A DNA stretch of 64,000 nt from CAVRQM01 sp963723455 (GTDB lineage Bacteria; Pseudomonadota; Alphaproteobacteria; Acetobacterales; Acetobacteraceae), in the NCBI GenBank assembly GCA_963723455.1, contig CAVRQM010000004.1:310001-374000 (forward strand), written 5' to 3'. This document shows, one piece after another, positions 55,647 through 64,000 of the stretch (positions within the stretch are counted from its first letter, which is position 1; each line of letters begins with the position of its first letter). The notes under the pieces were generated by a model. That model was not told where the DNA came from. It was given only the letters and a program-made list of their open reading frames with translations, and did not search any database. The position numbers and the translations under genes are program-made.

Positions 55647-56627
55647 ATGGACATCGACCACGCAGCGGCCGCGCTGCACGGGCGCGTGGCGGCGCTGGCG
55701 CAGGCCCTGGCAACCGGGCTGGTCGATCGCGCGCCGCTGATCGAGCGGCTGCTGGTCGGGCTGCTGGCCGGCGGCCACATCCTGCTGGAGGGCGCGCCCG
55801 GCCTGGCCAAGACGCGCGCGGTGAAGCTGCTCGCCGCCAGCCTGGAGGCGCCTTTCTCGCGCATCCAATGCACCCCCGACCTGATGCCGGCCGACCTCAC
55901 CGGAACGACGGTCTGGCTGGCCGAGCGCGGCCGCTTTGAGTTCGTGCCGGGGCCGGTCTTCGCCTCGATCGTGCTGGTGGACGAGATCAACCGCGCGCCG
56001 CCCAAGGTGCAGTCGGCGCTGCTGGAGGCGATGGCCGAACGGCAGGTCACGGCGGCCGGCGGGGGCACCCATGCGCTGCCGGATCCGTTCATGGTGGTCG
56101 CCACGCAGAACCCGATCGAGCACGAAGGCACGTTTCCGCTGCCCGAGGCCGAGCTGGACCGCTTCCTGTTGCATACCGTCCTGGAGATGCCGGACGCAGC
56201 GGCGGAGCGGCGCATCCTCGATCTGGTCGAGCGCGAGTTGCATGGCGCGGCGCAGGACGCCGCACCGCGGCTGGATCTGGCCGAGCTGGCGGCGGCGCGG
56301 CGCGCGGCGATGGGGGTGCATCTGGCCGAGGCGCTGCGCGACTACATCGTGCGCCTGGTCACCGCCACCCGCGACCGCAGCGCCGGCGAGGACGTGGCCG
56401 CGCTGATCCAGCATGCGGTGTCGCCGCGCGGCAGCCTGGCGCTGGCCGTCGCGGCCAAGGCGCGCGCCTGGCTGCGCGGGCGCGACTACGCGACGCCCGA
56501 GGACGTGGCCGAGCTGGCGGCGGACGCGCTGGCGCACCGGCTGGTGCCGACCTGGCGCGCCGCCGCCGACGGGCAGACCGCGCGCGGCATCGTCGCGCGC
56601 ATCCTCGATCGCGTCCCGGCCGCCTGA
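55647..56627 (+). CDS. moxR: MoxR family AAA ATPase
   Basis: 326 residues; ATG at 55647 after a strong GGAGG. Walker A LLEGAPGLAKTRAVKLLA, DLMPADLTGTTVW, Walker B SIVLVDEINRAPPKVQSALL, sensor 1 VVATQNPIEHEGTFPLPEAE. MoxR ATPases act as chaperones for maturing metal or cofactor complexes and typically lead operons with DUF58 and von Willebrand A proteins, exactly as here. Confidence 0.95.
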   Translation: MDIDHAAAALHGRVAALAQALATGLVDRAPLIERLLVGLLAGGHILLEGAPGLAKTRAVKLLAASLEAPFSRIQCTPDLMPADLTGTTVWLAERGRFEFVPGPVFASIVLVDEINRAPPKVQSALLEAMAERQVTAAGGGTHALPDPFMVVATQNPIEHEGTFPLPEAELDRFLLHTVLEMPDAAAERRILDLVERELHGAAQDAAPRLDLAELAAARRAAMGVHLAEALRDYIVRLVTATRDRSAGEDVAALIQHAVSPRGSLALAVAAKARAWLRGRDYATPEDVAELAADALAHRLVPTWRAAADGQTARGIVARILDRVPAA

Positions 56628-56636
56628 TCCCGGCGC

Positions 56637-57554
56637 ATGCAGCGCGATGTCGCCGGTCCCGGAACCTGGGTCGATCCCGCCGAGCTGCTGGCGCTGCGCC
56701 GGCTGGCGGCGTCCGTCGCCGGCCTCAGAACTCCATCCGCCGCCGCCGTCCGAAGCGCGCCCGGCACGCTGTCCACGCGCCGGCGCGGCCGGGGGCTGGA
56801 CGTGGACGATGTCCGGCCGTGGACCGCCGGCGACGACCTGCGCCATCTGGACCGCAACGCCACGGCGCGCAGCGGCCAGCCGCACGTGCGCCGTTTTCGC
56901 GACGAGCGCGAACAGGCGGTGCTGCTGGTCGCCGATTTCCGGCCGTCGATGCTGTTCGGCACGCGCGGCGCGTTCCGCTCGGTCGCGGCGGCGCGGGCGC
57001 TGGCGCTGATCGGCTGGCAGTCGAGCGCGCGCGGCTGCCGCGTCGGGTTGCTGGCCGCCGGGCTGGGCGCGCCGCTGCACCTGCGCCCGGTCGGCGGCGA
57101 GCGGGCGATGCCGGCGATCGTCGGCGCGCTGGCGCACGCGCACGCGCTTGCCGCCGCGCAGGCCATGGCCGCCGACCCGCCGCTCGCCGCGGCGATCGAG
57201 GCCGCGCTGGCAGTGGCGCCGCGTGGCGGGCTGGTGGTGTTGGCCAGCGGGTTCGAGGAGCCGGGGCCTGGCCTGGCCGAAGCCCTGGCGGCGCTGCGGC
57301 GGCGCGCCGATGTGCGGGTGGCGCTGGTGCTGGACGCCTTCGAGCAGCGGCCGCCGCGCGGCTTCTATCCGTTCGTGCGCCGTGACGGCTTTGCCGCCTG
57401 GGGCCGGATCGGGCGAACCCCGGCGGCCGATCCGGCGGCCGGGCGGCGGGCGCTGCTGGAACGGGCCGGGGTGCAGCCGATGGTGCTCGATGCCGGCGCG
57501 CCGATCGAGCAGCAGGCGGCAGCCTTGCGGGCGCTTCATGCCGGTCTCGTCTGA
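56637..57554 (+). CDS. DUF58 domain protein of the moxR operon
   Basis: 305 residues. RRRGRGLDVDDVRPWTAGDD, LRHLDRNATARSGQPHVRRF and DEREQAVLLVADFRPSMLFG are the conserved DUF58 block (a degenerate von Willebrand A-like fold). It follows moxR by 9 bases and overlaps the next gene by 17. Family function is not established beyond partnership with MoxR. Confidence 0.9.
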   Translation: MQRDVAGPGTWVDPAELLALRRLAASVAGLRTPSAAAVRSAPGTLSTRRRGRGLDVDDVRPWTAGDDLRHLDRNATARSGQPHVRRFRDEREQAVLLVADFRPSMLFGTRGAFRSVAAARALALIGWQSSARGCRVGLLAAGLGAPLHLRPVGGERAMPAIVGALAHAHALAAAQAMAADPPLAAAIEAALAVAPRGGLVVLASGFEEPGPGLAEALAALRRRADVRVALVLDAFEQRPPRGFYPFVRRDGFAAWGRIGRTPAADPAAGRRALLERAGVQPMVLDAGAPIEQQAAALRALHAGLV

Positions 57555-58053
57555 CCCGCTCGCCGGCCTGCGCGGCCTGCACGTTCCGCCGCCGCCCGGC
57601 GGAGCGGCCGGCGGCCTGCTGATCGCGGTGGCGCTGGGCCTCGGCGCGGCGGTGCTGCTGCGCCTGCTGGGCATCGCGTGGCGGATGCGGCCGTCGCTGC
57701 GGCGGCAGGCGCTGGCGAGCCTGGCGGCGACGCGCGGCCTGCCCGAACCGGCGCGCCGCGTGGCGCAGGCCCGGCTGCTGCGCGCGCTGATGTCCCGGCT
57801 TGCCGGACCGGTGGCGGCGGGCGAGCGTGGCGAGCGATGGCTGGCGCGCCTGGACGCGGTGTTCGCGTCCGGGTTCTTTCGCGACGGCGCCGGGCGGGCA
57901 TTCGGCGAGGCGCTGTATAGGCCGGAAGCGACCGGCGATCCCGAACACCTCGACCGCGAGCTGGCGACGCTGTTCGCCCGACTTCCCGGAAATCGACTTC
58001 CCGGAAATCGACTTCCCGGAAATCGACTTCCCGGCCATCGGCTGCGCCGATGA
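57538..58053 (+). CDS. DUF4381-type membrane protein
   Basis: 171 residues. A short N terminus (DPLAGLRGLHVPPPPGG), one membrane helix (LLIAVALGLGAAVLLRLLGI) and a cytoplasmic helical region (RRQALASLAATRGLPEPARR) fit DUF4381 proteins of Bat operons. The C-terminal end is four copies of a 15-base unit coding RLPGN. The ATG at 57538 overlaps the DUF58 gene, and its stop overlaps batA (ATGA). Confidence 0.8.
   Translation: MPVSSDPLAGLRGLHVPPPPGGAAGGLLIAVALGLGAAVLLRLLGIAWRMRPSLRRQALASLAATRGLPEPARRVAQARLLRALMSRLAGPVAAGERGERWLARLDAVFASGFFRDGAGRAFGEALYRPEATGDPEHLDRELATLFARLPGNRLPGNRLPGNRLPGHRLRR
57979..58038 (+). repeat. 15-bp tandem repeat, 4 units, at a gene 3' end
   Basis: CGACTTCCCGGAAAT is repeated at 57979, 57994, 58009 and 58024 (last copy with two changes). 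The first three copies are identical, implying recent expansion. The frame is kept, giving RLPGN repeats in the DUF4381 protein tail. Confidence 0.93.
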
Positions 58054-58994
58054 TCGTGCTCACGGCGCCGCTGGCGCTGCTGCTGCTGCCGGCTCCGCTG
58101 GCGCTGGCGCGGCTGCTGCCGCCGGCGCCGGCGGCGACCGGCGGTCTGCGCATCCCGCCGGCGATCGCCGGGCGACTGGCCGGGCCGGCGGCGGTCCTGC
58201 ATCGCGATCGTGTCCTGCCGGCGATCTGCTGGGCGGCGCTGGTGCTGGCGCTGGCCGGGCCTGCCGGCACGCTGTCGACCCCTGGCCTGCCGGCGTCGGG
58301 GCGCGACATCGTGCTGGTGCTGGACCTGTCGGGCAGCATGGAGCAGCCGGATTTCTCGCTCGACGGCAGGCCCGCGCGGCGGGTGGACGTGGTCAAGCGG
58401 GCGGCCGCCGACTTCCTGCGCCGCCGCGCCGGCGACCGCATCGGCCTGGTCGTGTTCGCCGAGAACGCCTATGTCGCCGCACCTATCAGCTACGACCTGG
58501 CCGGGGTGCGTCAGGCGCTGGCCGATCTGACGATCGGGCTGGCCGGGCGCTCGACGGCGATCGGCGACGGGCTGGGACTGGCGATCAAGCGCCTGCACGC
58601 CGCCCCCGGCCCGGCGCGGCTGGCGGTGCTGCTGTCCGACGGCTCGAACAACGCCGGGACCGTGGCGCCCGCCGACGCGGCGCGGCTGGCGCGCGCGGTC
58701 GGCGTCCGGGTGGACACCATCGCCTTCGGCACCGACCAGCCGATCGACGGCGTGCCCTCGGATCTGGATCCGGCGGCGCTGGCCGAGATCGCCGCAGTCA
58801 GCGGCGGCCAAACCTTCAGGGTGCGCACGACCGGCGAGCTGGACGCGGTGTACCGGGCGATCGACGCGATGGAGGGCTCGCCGAGCCCGGCCCCGCCCGC
58901 GGTGATCCGCCGCCCGCTATGGACCTGGCCCGCCGCGCTGGCGCTGGTCGCCGCGCTGCTGATGCTGGCGTGGCCGCGCTGGGCGCGGCGATGA
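58050..58994 (+). CDS. batA: von Willebrand factor A protein BatA
   Basis: 314 residues. An N-terminal and a C-terminal membrane segment (WTWPAALALVAALLMLAWPR) flank a VWA domain with an intact MIDAS site: IVLVLDLSGSMEQPDF, GLAGRSTAIGDGLGLAIKRL and AVLLSDGSNNAG. This is the BatA component of the Bacteroides aerotolerance-type operon, probably displaying the VWA domain at the periplasmic side. Coupled by ATGA overlaps on both ends. Confidence 0.9.
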   Translation: MIVLTAPLALLLLPAPLALARLLPPAPAATGGLRIPPAIAGRLAGPAAVLHRDRVLPAICWAALVLALAGPAGTLSTPGLPASGRDIVLVLDLSGSMEQPDFSLDGRPARRVDVVKRAAADFLRRRAGDRIGLVVFAENAYVAAPISYDLAGVRQALADLTIGLAGRSTAIGDGLGLAIKRLHAAPGPARLAVLLSDGSNNAGTVAPADAARLARAVGVRVDTIAFGTDQPIDGVPSDLDPAALAEIAAVSGGQTFRVRTTGELDAVYRAIDAMEGSPSPAPPAVIRRPLWTWPAALALVAALLMLAWPRWARR

Positions 58995-59923
58995 GCATGG
59001 ACGGCGGCCTGCATCTGCTGCTGCTGCGCCCGTGGTGGCTGCTGGCGCTGGTGGCGGCAGCGGCGCTGGCGCTGCTGGGCCGGCGCGGCGCGGCGCTGGG
59101 GGCGTGGCGGCGGGCGGTCGATCCGGCGCTGCTGGCCGCGCTGATCGCCCGCGGGCACCTGGTCGCCGGCCGTCGGGGCGCGGCGGCGCTGCGGCTGACC
59201 CTGGCCTGCCTGCTCGCCGTCGCGCTGGCCGGCCCGGCGCGCGACGGCGGCGCGGCGCCGACCTGGCGCAACCTGGATGCGCTGGTGGTGGCGCTCGACG
59301 TGTCGCGTTCGGTCGCCGCGGGCGGCAATCTGGCCGCCGCCCGGCTCGCCACGGCGCGGGCGATCGAGGCGGCCGCGCCGCGCGCCGTCGCGCTCATCGC
59401 CTATGCCGGCGATGCCTACCTCGCCAGCGGCTTCACCACGGATCCCGCCGCGCTGGCCGGCAGCCTTGCCGCACTGGACGGCGACACCGTGCCGGATGCC
59501 GGCTCGCGCCCGGAGCGGGCGCTGGCGATGGCCGGCGCGCTGCTGGCGCAGGCGCATGTCATCGCCGGCGACGTGCTGCTGGTCTCTGACGGCGGCGGGA
59601 TCGGCGCGCAGGCCTACGCGCAGGCGCGCGCGTTCGGGCGGGACGGGCAGGCGCTGCACACGCTGCTGGTGCCCCCCGGCGCTGCGCTGCCGGACGGCGC
59701 GCCGGGCCCCGACCGCGCCGGCATGGTGGCGCTGGCGGCGCAGGGCGGCGGCGTGGCGACCGATATCGGCGCGTTCGCGCCGCTGCTGCGCCGCCTGGGC
59801 GAGCGCCCGGCCGAGCATCTCGCGCGCAGCGATTTCGCCGTGTTGGCGGTGCGCGACGGCGGCCCGATCGTGCTGGCGCTGGCGCTGCTGCCGGCGGCGC
59901 TGCTGTTCCGGCGTCGCGCGTGA
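58991..59923 (+). CDS. batB: von Willebrand factor A protein BatB
   Basis: 310 residues. A membrane helix near the N terminus (WWLLALVAAAALALLG) precedes a VWA domain with MIDAS DxSxS as VVALDVSRSVAAG and VLLVSDGGGIGAQA; a second helix ends the protein (LALALLPAALLF). The ATG at 58991 overlaps batA. Paired VWA genes in tandem are standard for Bat operons. Confidence 0.88.
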   Translation: MSMDGGLHLLLLRPWWLLALVAAAALALLGRRGAALGAWRRAVDPALLAALIARGHLVAGRRGAAALRLTLACLLAVALAGPARDGGAAPTWRNLDALVVALDVSRSVAAGGNLAAARLATARAIEAAAPRAVALIAYAGDAYLASGFTTDPAALAGSLAALDGDTVPDAGSRPERALAMAGALLAQAHVIAGDVLLVSDGGGIGAQAYAQARAFGRDGQALHTLLVPPGAALPDGAPGPDRAGMVALAAQGGGVATDIGAFAPLLRRLGERPAEHLARSDFAVLAVRDGGPIVLALALLPAALLFRRRA

Positions 59924-60679
59924 GACGGTTCGTTCCGCTCGCCGCCGCGCTGCTGCTGGCCGCCGCGCCCGCCGATGATCCCGTCGCGCGGGGCATCGTG
60001 CTGTATCGCGCCGGCGAGTGGCGGAACGCAGCAGCGGCGTTCGGGCGCGCCGAGGGCGCCCTGGCGCAGTACCGACCGGGGCGACGCGCTGGCGCGGGCC
60101 GGGGACTACGCGGCGGCGCTGGATGCGTTCGACGCCGCGCTGGCCGCCGACCCGCAGGACGCGGACGTGCGCGCCAATCGCGCGTTGCTGGCCGGCCTGC
60201 TGGCGGCCCGGGCGGCCGATGCGCTGGCGACGGGCCGCAGCGGCGCGGCCGGGGTCAAGGCAGCAAGCCGCGACCTGCCGCCGCCGCCGACCCCGGCCAG
60301 CAGTCTCGGCGGCGAGGGGTTCGTCGGCACGCGACAAAGCCGCAGCGCCGCGCTGAGCCGCGGCGTGAGCACGGTGGCGCCGCCGCGCGCCCCGTCGCCC
60401 GAGCCGGGCGTCGGTCGCGGGGCCGCGGCGCACGGCAGCGCGGCCGCGGGCAGCGGTCGCATCGGTCTCGGCGGCGACCTGGCCGTGGAGACGCCGGCCG
60501 CGGTCGGGCGCGCGCCGCCCGACCGCGCGGCGGCGCGCGAGCGCCAGCAGGCCACCGAGCAATGGATCGCCACCATCCATGACGATCCGGCGCGCTTCCT
60601 GCGCCTGCGCTTCGAGCTGGAACACCAGCGTCGGCTTGCCGCCGGCATCGCGCCGCCCCCGGCCGACGATCCGTGGTGA
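59920..60679 (+). CDS. batC: BatC-like TPR protein (one frame break)
   Basis: About 253 residues. The GTG at 59920 overlaps the batB stop and starts a signal-like segment (FVPLAAALLLAAAPA). TPR units follow: GIVLYRAGEWRNAAAAFGRA and RGDALARAGDYAAALDAFDA. An extra C at about 60073, directly after GTAC, breaks the frame between GALAQY and the RGDALARAG repeat. The C-terminal half is low-complexity with a basic end (RLRFELEHQRRLAAG). Confidence 0.78.
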
Positions 60680-61929
60680 GGCGGCGGGGCCTGCTGGTCG
60701 GGCTGGCGGGATGTCTGGGCGCCCGGCAGGCGGCTGCGGCCGCAGCGCGGCCGGACGCGGATGCGGTGCTGCTGACGGTGCGCGTCGAGGCCGCGCCCGG
60801 CGGGCCGCTGGTGCAGGAGATGGTGCGGCTGACGGTGCGGGCGATCTTCCGCTCGCAGCCCAATCAGGTGACGCTGGAGCCGCCGGCCTTCGCCGATGCG
60901 CGCTGGCTGCCGCTGGGCGAAGATACCTGGGGCCAGGTCAGTCTGGGCGGCCCGCAGCGGGTGCTGCTGGAGCGGCGGCTCGCGTGGTTCGCGCAGCGCA
61001 GCGGTGCGCTGGAGATCGGCCCGTTCGTGCTGCGCGCCACGCTGACCGCGCCGGATGGCGGGCGCGCGCCGGTCGAGCGCCGCTCGGCGCCGGTCACCCT
61101 TGCGGTCGGCCCCGCGCCGGCCGACGCGCCGGCCTGGTGGCTGCCGGCCGCCTCGCTGCGCCTGCTTAACTCATGGAGCATCGCGCCGGCCGCCCTGCCG
61201 ATCGGCGCAGTGACCCGGCGCACCCTGGTCATCGAGGCGGCCGGGGTCGAGGCGGCGCAGCTTCCAGCGCTGCCGCGGCTGGACGCGCCGGGGGTGATTG
61301 CCTTCGCCCGGCCGGTCGTCGCGCGCACCATGCTGACCCCGGCCGGGCCGGTGGCGCGCGCGACCTATGTCTGGGACATCAAGCCGGTGTCGGACGCCCC
61401 GGCGACGCTGCCGGAAATCCGCGTGCCATGGTTCGACACCGCGGCGCGGAGCATGCGCGAGGCGATCGTGCCGGCGGTACGGGTCAGCCTGTTCGACGCG
61501 GGCGCCGCGGCGGCGGCGCCCGGTCCCATCCGGGGAGGACGTCCGGGAGCCGGACAGCTGCGTCCCGGCCTGCGCGGGATTGCCGCCGGCGCCGCGGCGT
61601 TCCTGCTGGGCAGCGCGGCGCTGCGCGCGCCGCGGCTGCCGATCCGCTCGGCGATGGCGCGCGTGGCGCTGGCCTGGGCGGTGCGGCAGGCGGTGCGGCG
61701 CGGCGACGTGGGCCGGCTGCGCGCGCTGCTGGCCAGCGCATCAGGACCGGAGTCGGTGCGCCGCGCGCGTGCGGCATTGGACCGGCATCTGTACGCAGCG
61801 CCGCCCGGTCCGATGCCGCCGACGCGCGGATTGGCCTGGGCGCTGCTGACAAGTCCGGCAGCGACGCGCGACGCGGGCAACGGCGATGACGCCAGCGGCG
61901 GTCCCGCGCGATGGCGCGGCCCAGCCTAA
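60676..61929 (+). CDS. batD: BatD-like protein
   Basis: 417 residues. The GTG at 60676 overlaps the previous stop (GTGA; another GTG lies one codon upstream). A signal sequence (GLLVGLAGCLGARQAAAAA) is followed by beta-sandwich repeats typical of BatD oxygen-tolerance proteins (VRLTVRAIFRSQPNQVTLEP, VARATYVWDIKPVSDAPATL) and a C-terminal membrane segment (LRGIAAGAAAFLLGSAALRA). It ends the operon and abuts the convergent rhmD with no gap. Confidence 0.8.
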   Translation: MRRRGLLVGLAGCLGARQAAAAAARPDADAVLLTVRVEAAPGGPLVQEMVRLTVRAIFRSQPNQVTLEPPAFADARWLPLGEDTWGQVSLGGPQRVLLERRLAWFAQRSGALEIGPFVLRATLTAPDGGRAPVERRSAPVTLAVGPAPADAPAWWLPAASLRLLNSWSIAPAALPIGAVTRRTLVIEAAGVEAAQLPALPRLDAPGVIAFARPVVARTMLTPAGPVARATYVWDIKPVSDAPATLPEIRVPWFDTAARSMREAIVPAVRVSLFDAGAAAAAPGPIRGGRPGAGQLRPGLRGIAAGAAAFLLGSAALRAPRLPIRSAMARVALAWAVRQAVRRGDVGRLRALLASASGPESVRRARAALDRHLYAAPPGPMPPTRGLAWALLTSPAATRDAGNGDDASGGPARWRGPA

Positions 61930-63113
61930 TCAGCGCGCGTACGGCCGGTGCAGCGCGCAGTCCGGGTTCAGCCGCACGCCGAAGCCCGGCGTGTCCGGCA
62001 GCTTCATCCGCCCGCCCACCGGCAGCGGCTCGTCCAGCAGCAGCGGGTGCATCATCGGCACCACCTCGTCCGCCTTCGGCGCCATCATCAGGAACTCGGT
62101 GAACGGGCTGTTATGCCGGGTGATGACGAAATGATAGCTGTACACGCTGCTGAGCCGTGCGGCACGACCAGCACGCCGCGCGCATCGGCCAGGGCGGAGA
62201 TCTTGATCAGCTCGGTGATGCCGCCGCACCAGCCGACATCCGGCTGGATCAGGTCGCAGCATTCCATCTCCAGCAGCATGCGAAAGCCCCAGCGCGTCGC
62301 TTCATGCTCGCCGGTGGTCACCATCATCCCCGGCGGCACTGCCCGCTTCAGCGCGGCATAGCCCCAGTAATCATCGGGCGGCAGCGCCTCCTCGATCCAT
62401 TTCAGGCCGTGCGCGTGGGCGGCGTGCGGCCAGTCGGGTGGCATAGTTCAGGTCCAGGCTCATCCAGCAGTCGAACATCAGCCAGAAATCGTCGCCGACG
62501 CGGCCGCGCATGTCGGCCAGTTTCTCCACCGTGCGCTTCAGGCCCGCATCGCCCTCGGCAGGCCCGTGCTGCACCGGCATCTTGCCGCCGATGAACCCCA
62601 TCTGCTTGGCCAGGTCGGGCCGCGCGCCGGTGGCATAGAATTGCAGCTCGTCCCGCACCGCGCCGCCCAGCAGGTGGTACACCGGCTCGCCGCGCAGCTT
62701 TCCCAGCAGATCCCACAGCGCCAGATCGACGCCGCTGATGGCGTTCACCACCAGATCCCTTGCGGCCGTAGTACAGCGTGGCGAAATACATCTGGTCCCA
62801 GAGCATCTCGACATCGGTGGCGCGGCGCGCCCTCGAGGAAGCGGGCCAGATGGCGTTCCACGATATAGGCGGCCGGCTCGCCGCCGGTGGTCGCGGCGAA
62901 GCCGATCGTGCCGTCGCTGGCCTCGACCTCCACCACCAGGGTGCCCAGCACATTGATGCCGAAGCTCTGCCGGCTGTCGCGGTATGCTCGGTAGCGCGCC
63001 ATCGGGGTGGCGATGTGGTCGTCGATCCAGTGGCCGCCGGCCTGGTCGTGATAGTCGCCGCCGCCGCCGCGCACGACGAACGCGCGCACCGCGCGGATGG
63101 TGGGTGTGCCCAT
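61930..63113 (-). CDS. rhmD: L-rhamnonate dehydratase (four frame breaks)
   Basis: About 394 residues; ATG at 63113 after CAGGAG. The enolase-superfamily sequence tracks RhmD throughout: GGGGDYHDQAGGHWIDDHIA, SRQSFGINVLGTLVVEVEA, GLVVNAISGVDLALWDLLGK, QFYATGARPDLAKQMGFIGG, MFDCWMSLDLNYATRLA, LIQPDVGWCGGITELIKI, VVPHGS plus SVYSYHFVITRHN, and DTPGFGVRLN. Indels near 62830, 62765, 62435 and 62152 break it. It dehydrates L-rhamnonate to 2-keto-3-deoxy-L-rhamnonate. Confidence 0.88.
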
Positions 63114-63171
63114 TGGACGGCTCCTGTCGCTTCCCGCCCGACCATTACCGAGCGCGACAGCCGTCGCAAGG

Positions 63172-63699
63172 TCAGCCGGGCGCGGCCAGGCGATACAGCG
63201 CATGCTCGCGCAACGGATCGCCCGGCGGCAGGTCCGGATGCGCGAAGTGGCCGGCGAAGCGCATGCCGATGCGCTCCATGACCGCGCGCGAGCGGCGATT
63301 GCCGGTGACCGCAAACGAGACGATTTCGGGCAGGCGCAGCACGGCAAAACCGTGCTCCAGCGCCGCGCGCGCCGCCTCGGTCGCGTAGCCCTGGCCCCAG
63401 AACGGCCGCGCCAGCCGCCAGCCGATCTCGACCGCCGGCGCGAACGGCAGGTTCGCAGGCGCGTGCTTCAGGCCGACGAAGCCGATGAAGGCGGCCTCTC
63501 CCGGGATCTCGGCCGCCCAGAAGCCGAAGCCGTAGCGGTCGATGTGGTCGCGGACCCGCCCCGCCGTGGCGTCCGACGCCGCCCGGTCCTGCGGGCCGCC
63601 GAAGAACTCCCGCACCACCGGATCGGCGTTTAGGGCGGCGAACGGAGCGAGGTCATCGTCGCGCCATTGCCGCAGCAACACCCGGGTCGTGCGGATCAC
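63172..63699 (-). CDS. GNAT family N-acetyltransferase (RimJ/RimL type)
   Basis: 175 residues; GTG at 63699 overlapping the aldolase stop (GTGA). RVLLRQWRDDDLAPFAALNA, VEIGWRLARPFWGQGYATEA (acetyl-CoA loop) and VTGNRRSRAVMERIGMRFAG are typical of RimJ/RimL-like acetyltransferases. The acceptor is unknown; the position between eda and rhmD is probably not functional evidence. Confidence 0.9.
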   Translation of the reverse strand: MIRTTRVLLRQWRDDDLAPFAALNADPVVREFFGGPQDRAASDATAGRVRDHIDRYGFGFWAAEIPGEAAFIGFVGLKHAPANLPFAPAVEIGWRLARPFWGQGYATEAARAALEHGFAVLRLPEIVSFAVTGNRRSRAVMERIGMRFAGHFAHPDLPPGDPLREHALYRLAAPG

Positions 63700-64000
63700 G
63701 CCGGCAGCACCGCCCTGGCCGCCGCCACGATCGCCGCGCGATCGCCGGCGGCGATCCAGCCCTCGTTGACCAGATTGCCGCCCATGCCGACGAAGGCCGC
63801 GCCGGCCGCCAGATAGGCCTGGTAGTTGCCCGGATCGACGCCGCCGGTCGGACAGAACGCCACGCCGGGGAACACGCTGGCCAGCGCCTTGATGTGCGGC
63901 GGCCCGCCGGCCGAGGCGGCAGGGAAGATCTTGACGATTTCGGCGCCAGCCGCCAGCGCGGCGCGCACTTCGGTCGGCGTGGTCGCGCCCAGCATCAGCA
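63696..64000 (-). CDS. eda: 2-keto-3-deoxy-6-phosphogluconate/KHG aldolase, C-terminal part (cut by right edge)
   Basis: About 100 residues are visible. LMLGATTPTEVRAALAAGAE, the Schiff-base Lys in IVKIFPAASAGGPPHIKALA, VFPGVAFCPTGGVDPGNYQA and VGMGGNLVN are diagnostic of KDPG aldolase (Eda). It splits 2-keto-3-deoxy sugar acids to pyruvate and an aldehyde. With rhmD nearby it suggests a sugar-acid catabolic region extending beyond the window. Confidence 0.9.
   Translation of the reverse strand, partial: LMLGATTPTEVRAALAAGAEIVKIFPAASAGGPPHIKALASVFPGVAFCPTGGVDPGNYQAYLAAGAAFVGMGGNLVNEGWIAAGDRAAIVAAARAVLPA

Noticed and set aside
61930..63113. rhmD as a true pseudogene because of four frame breaks
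   Set aside because: All catalytic and conserved segments are intact and each break is a single base; the whole window has such breaks, so assembly error is the simpler reading.

Overview
The window is a very GC-rich, gene-dense stretch of an alphaproteobacterial chromosome, probably Acetobacteraceae or another Rhodospirillales lineage. The pointers are alphaproteobacterial marker arrangements (divergent flgI/fliX, ftsE next to a zinc-ribbon protein, tsaE-murU-addB-addA-trxA), Coq7, a DUF2125 protein, a PQQ-type sugar dehydrogenase paired with a cytochrome c, and many GTG/TTG starts with 4-base stop/start overlaps. Three tRNA genes are present: Gln(TTG), Leu(CAA) and Arg(CCG).

Layout. 1-4 kb: cytochrome c and PQQ sugar dehydrogenase, an unknown membrane protein, and a divergent TetR/DUF4188 pair with two visible operators. 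4-7 kb: flagellar genes (flgN-like, rod-binding, flgI, fliX) and dksA. 7-12 kb: a leftward run of amn, hisI, a cystathionine beta-lyase gene, sseA and an FAA hydrolase. 12-15 kb: Uma2 protein, glutamine amidotransferase, lolA-like, ferredoxin-NADP reductase. 15-24 kb: a tightly coupled operon tsaE-murU-addB-(class A beta-lactamase)-addA, then trxA. 24-34 kb: PEP-mutase family protein, tRNA-Gln, ispE, TPR lipoprotein, UDG, lytic transglycosylase, moaB, two glycosyltransferase-type genes and a radical SAM protein. 34-37 kb: a CheB-type methylesterase divergent from a hybrid histidine kinase.

36.8-44.2 kb is the most interesting part. It is a single leftward gene string: a large SAM-domain/class III cyclase/AAA/TPR sensor, YcaO, TfuA, a cytoplasmic gluzincin-type metallopeptidase, and an unrecognised protein of about 170 residues. 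YcaO plus TfuA is the known peptide-backbone thioamidation pair; the partners seen here suggest an undescribed thioamide or RiPP-like system.

44-64 kb: tRNA-Leu next to a regulator relic, coq7, dsbB-like, tRNA-Arg, hydrolase, polA with a degenerate proofreading site, a GGDEF relic, an ACT-domain gene with a structured leader, DUF2125, plsC, ydcF, ftsX, ftsE, the complete moxR-DUF58-DUF4381-batA-batB-batC-batD aerotolerance-type operon, and at the right edge rhmD, a GNAT gene and eda (sugar-acid catabolism).

About twenty single-base frame breaks interrupt otherwise well-preserved genes, including ones rarely lost (addA, ferredoxin reductase). They look like assembly indels rather than decay, so the affected genes are annotated as whole CDSs with the break positions given.
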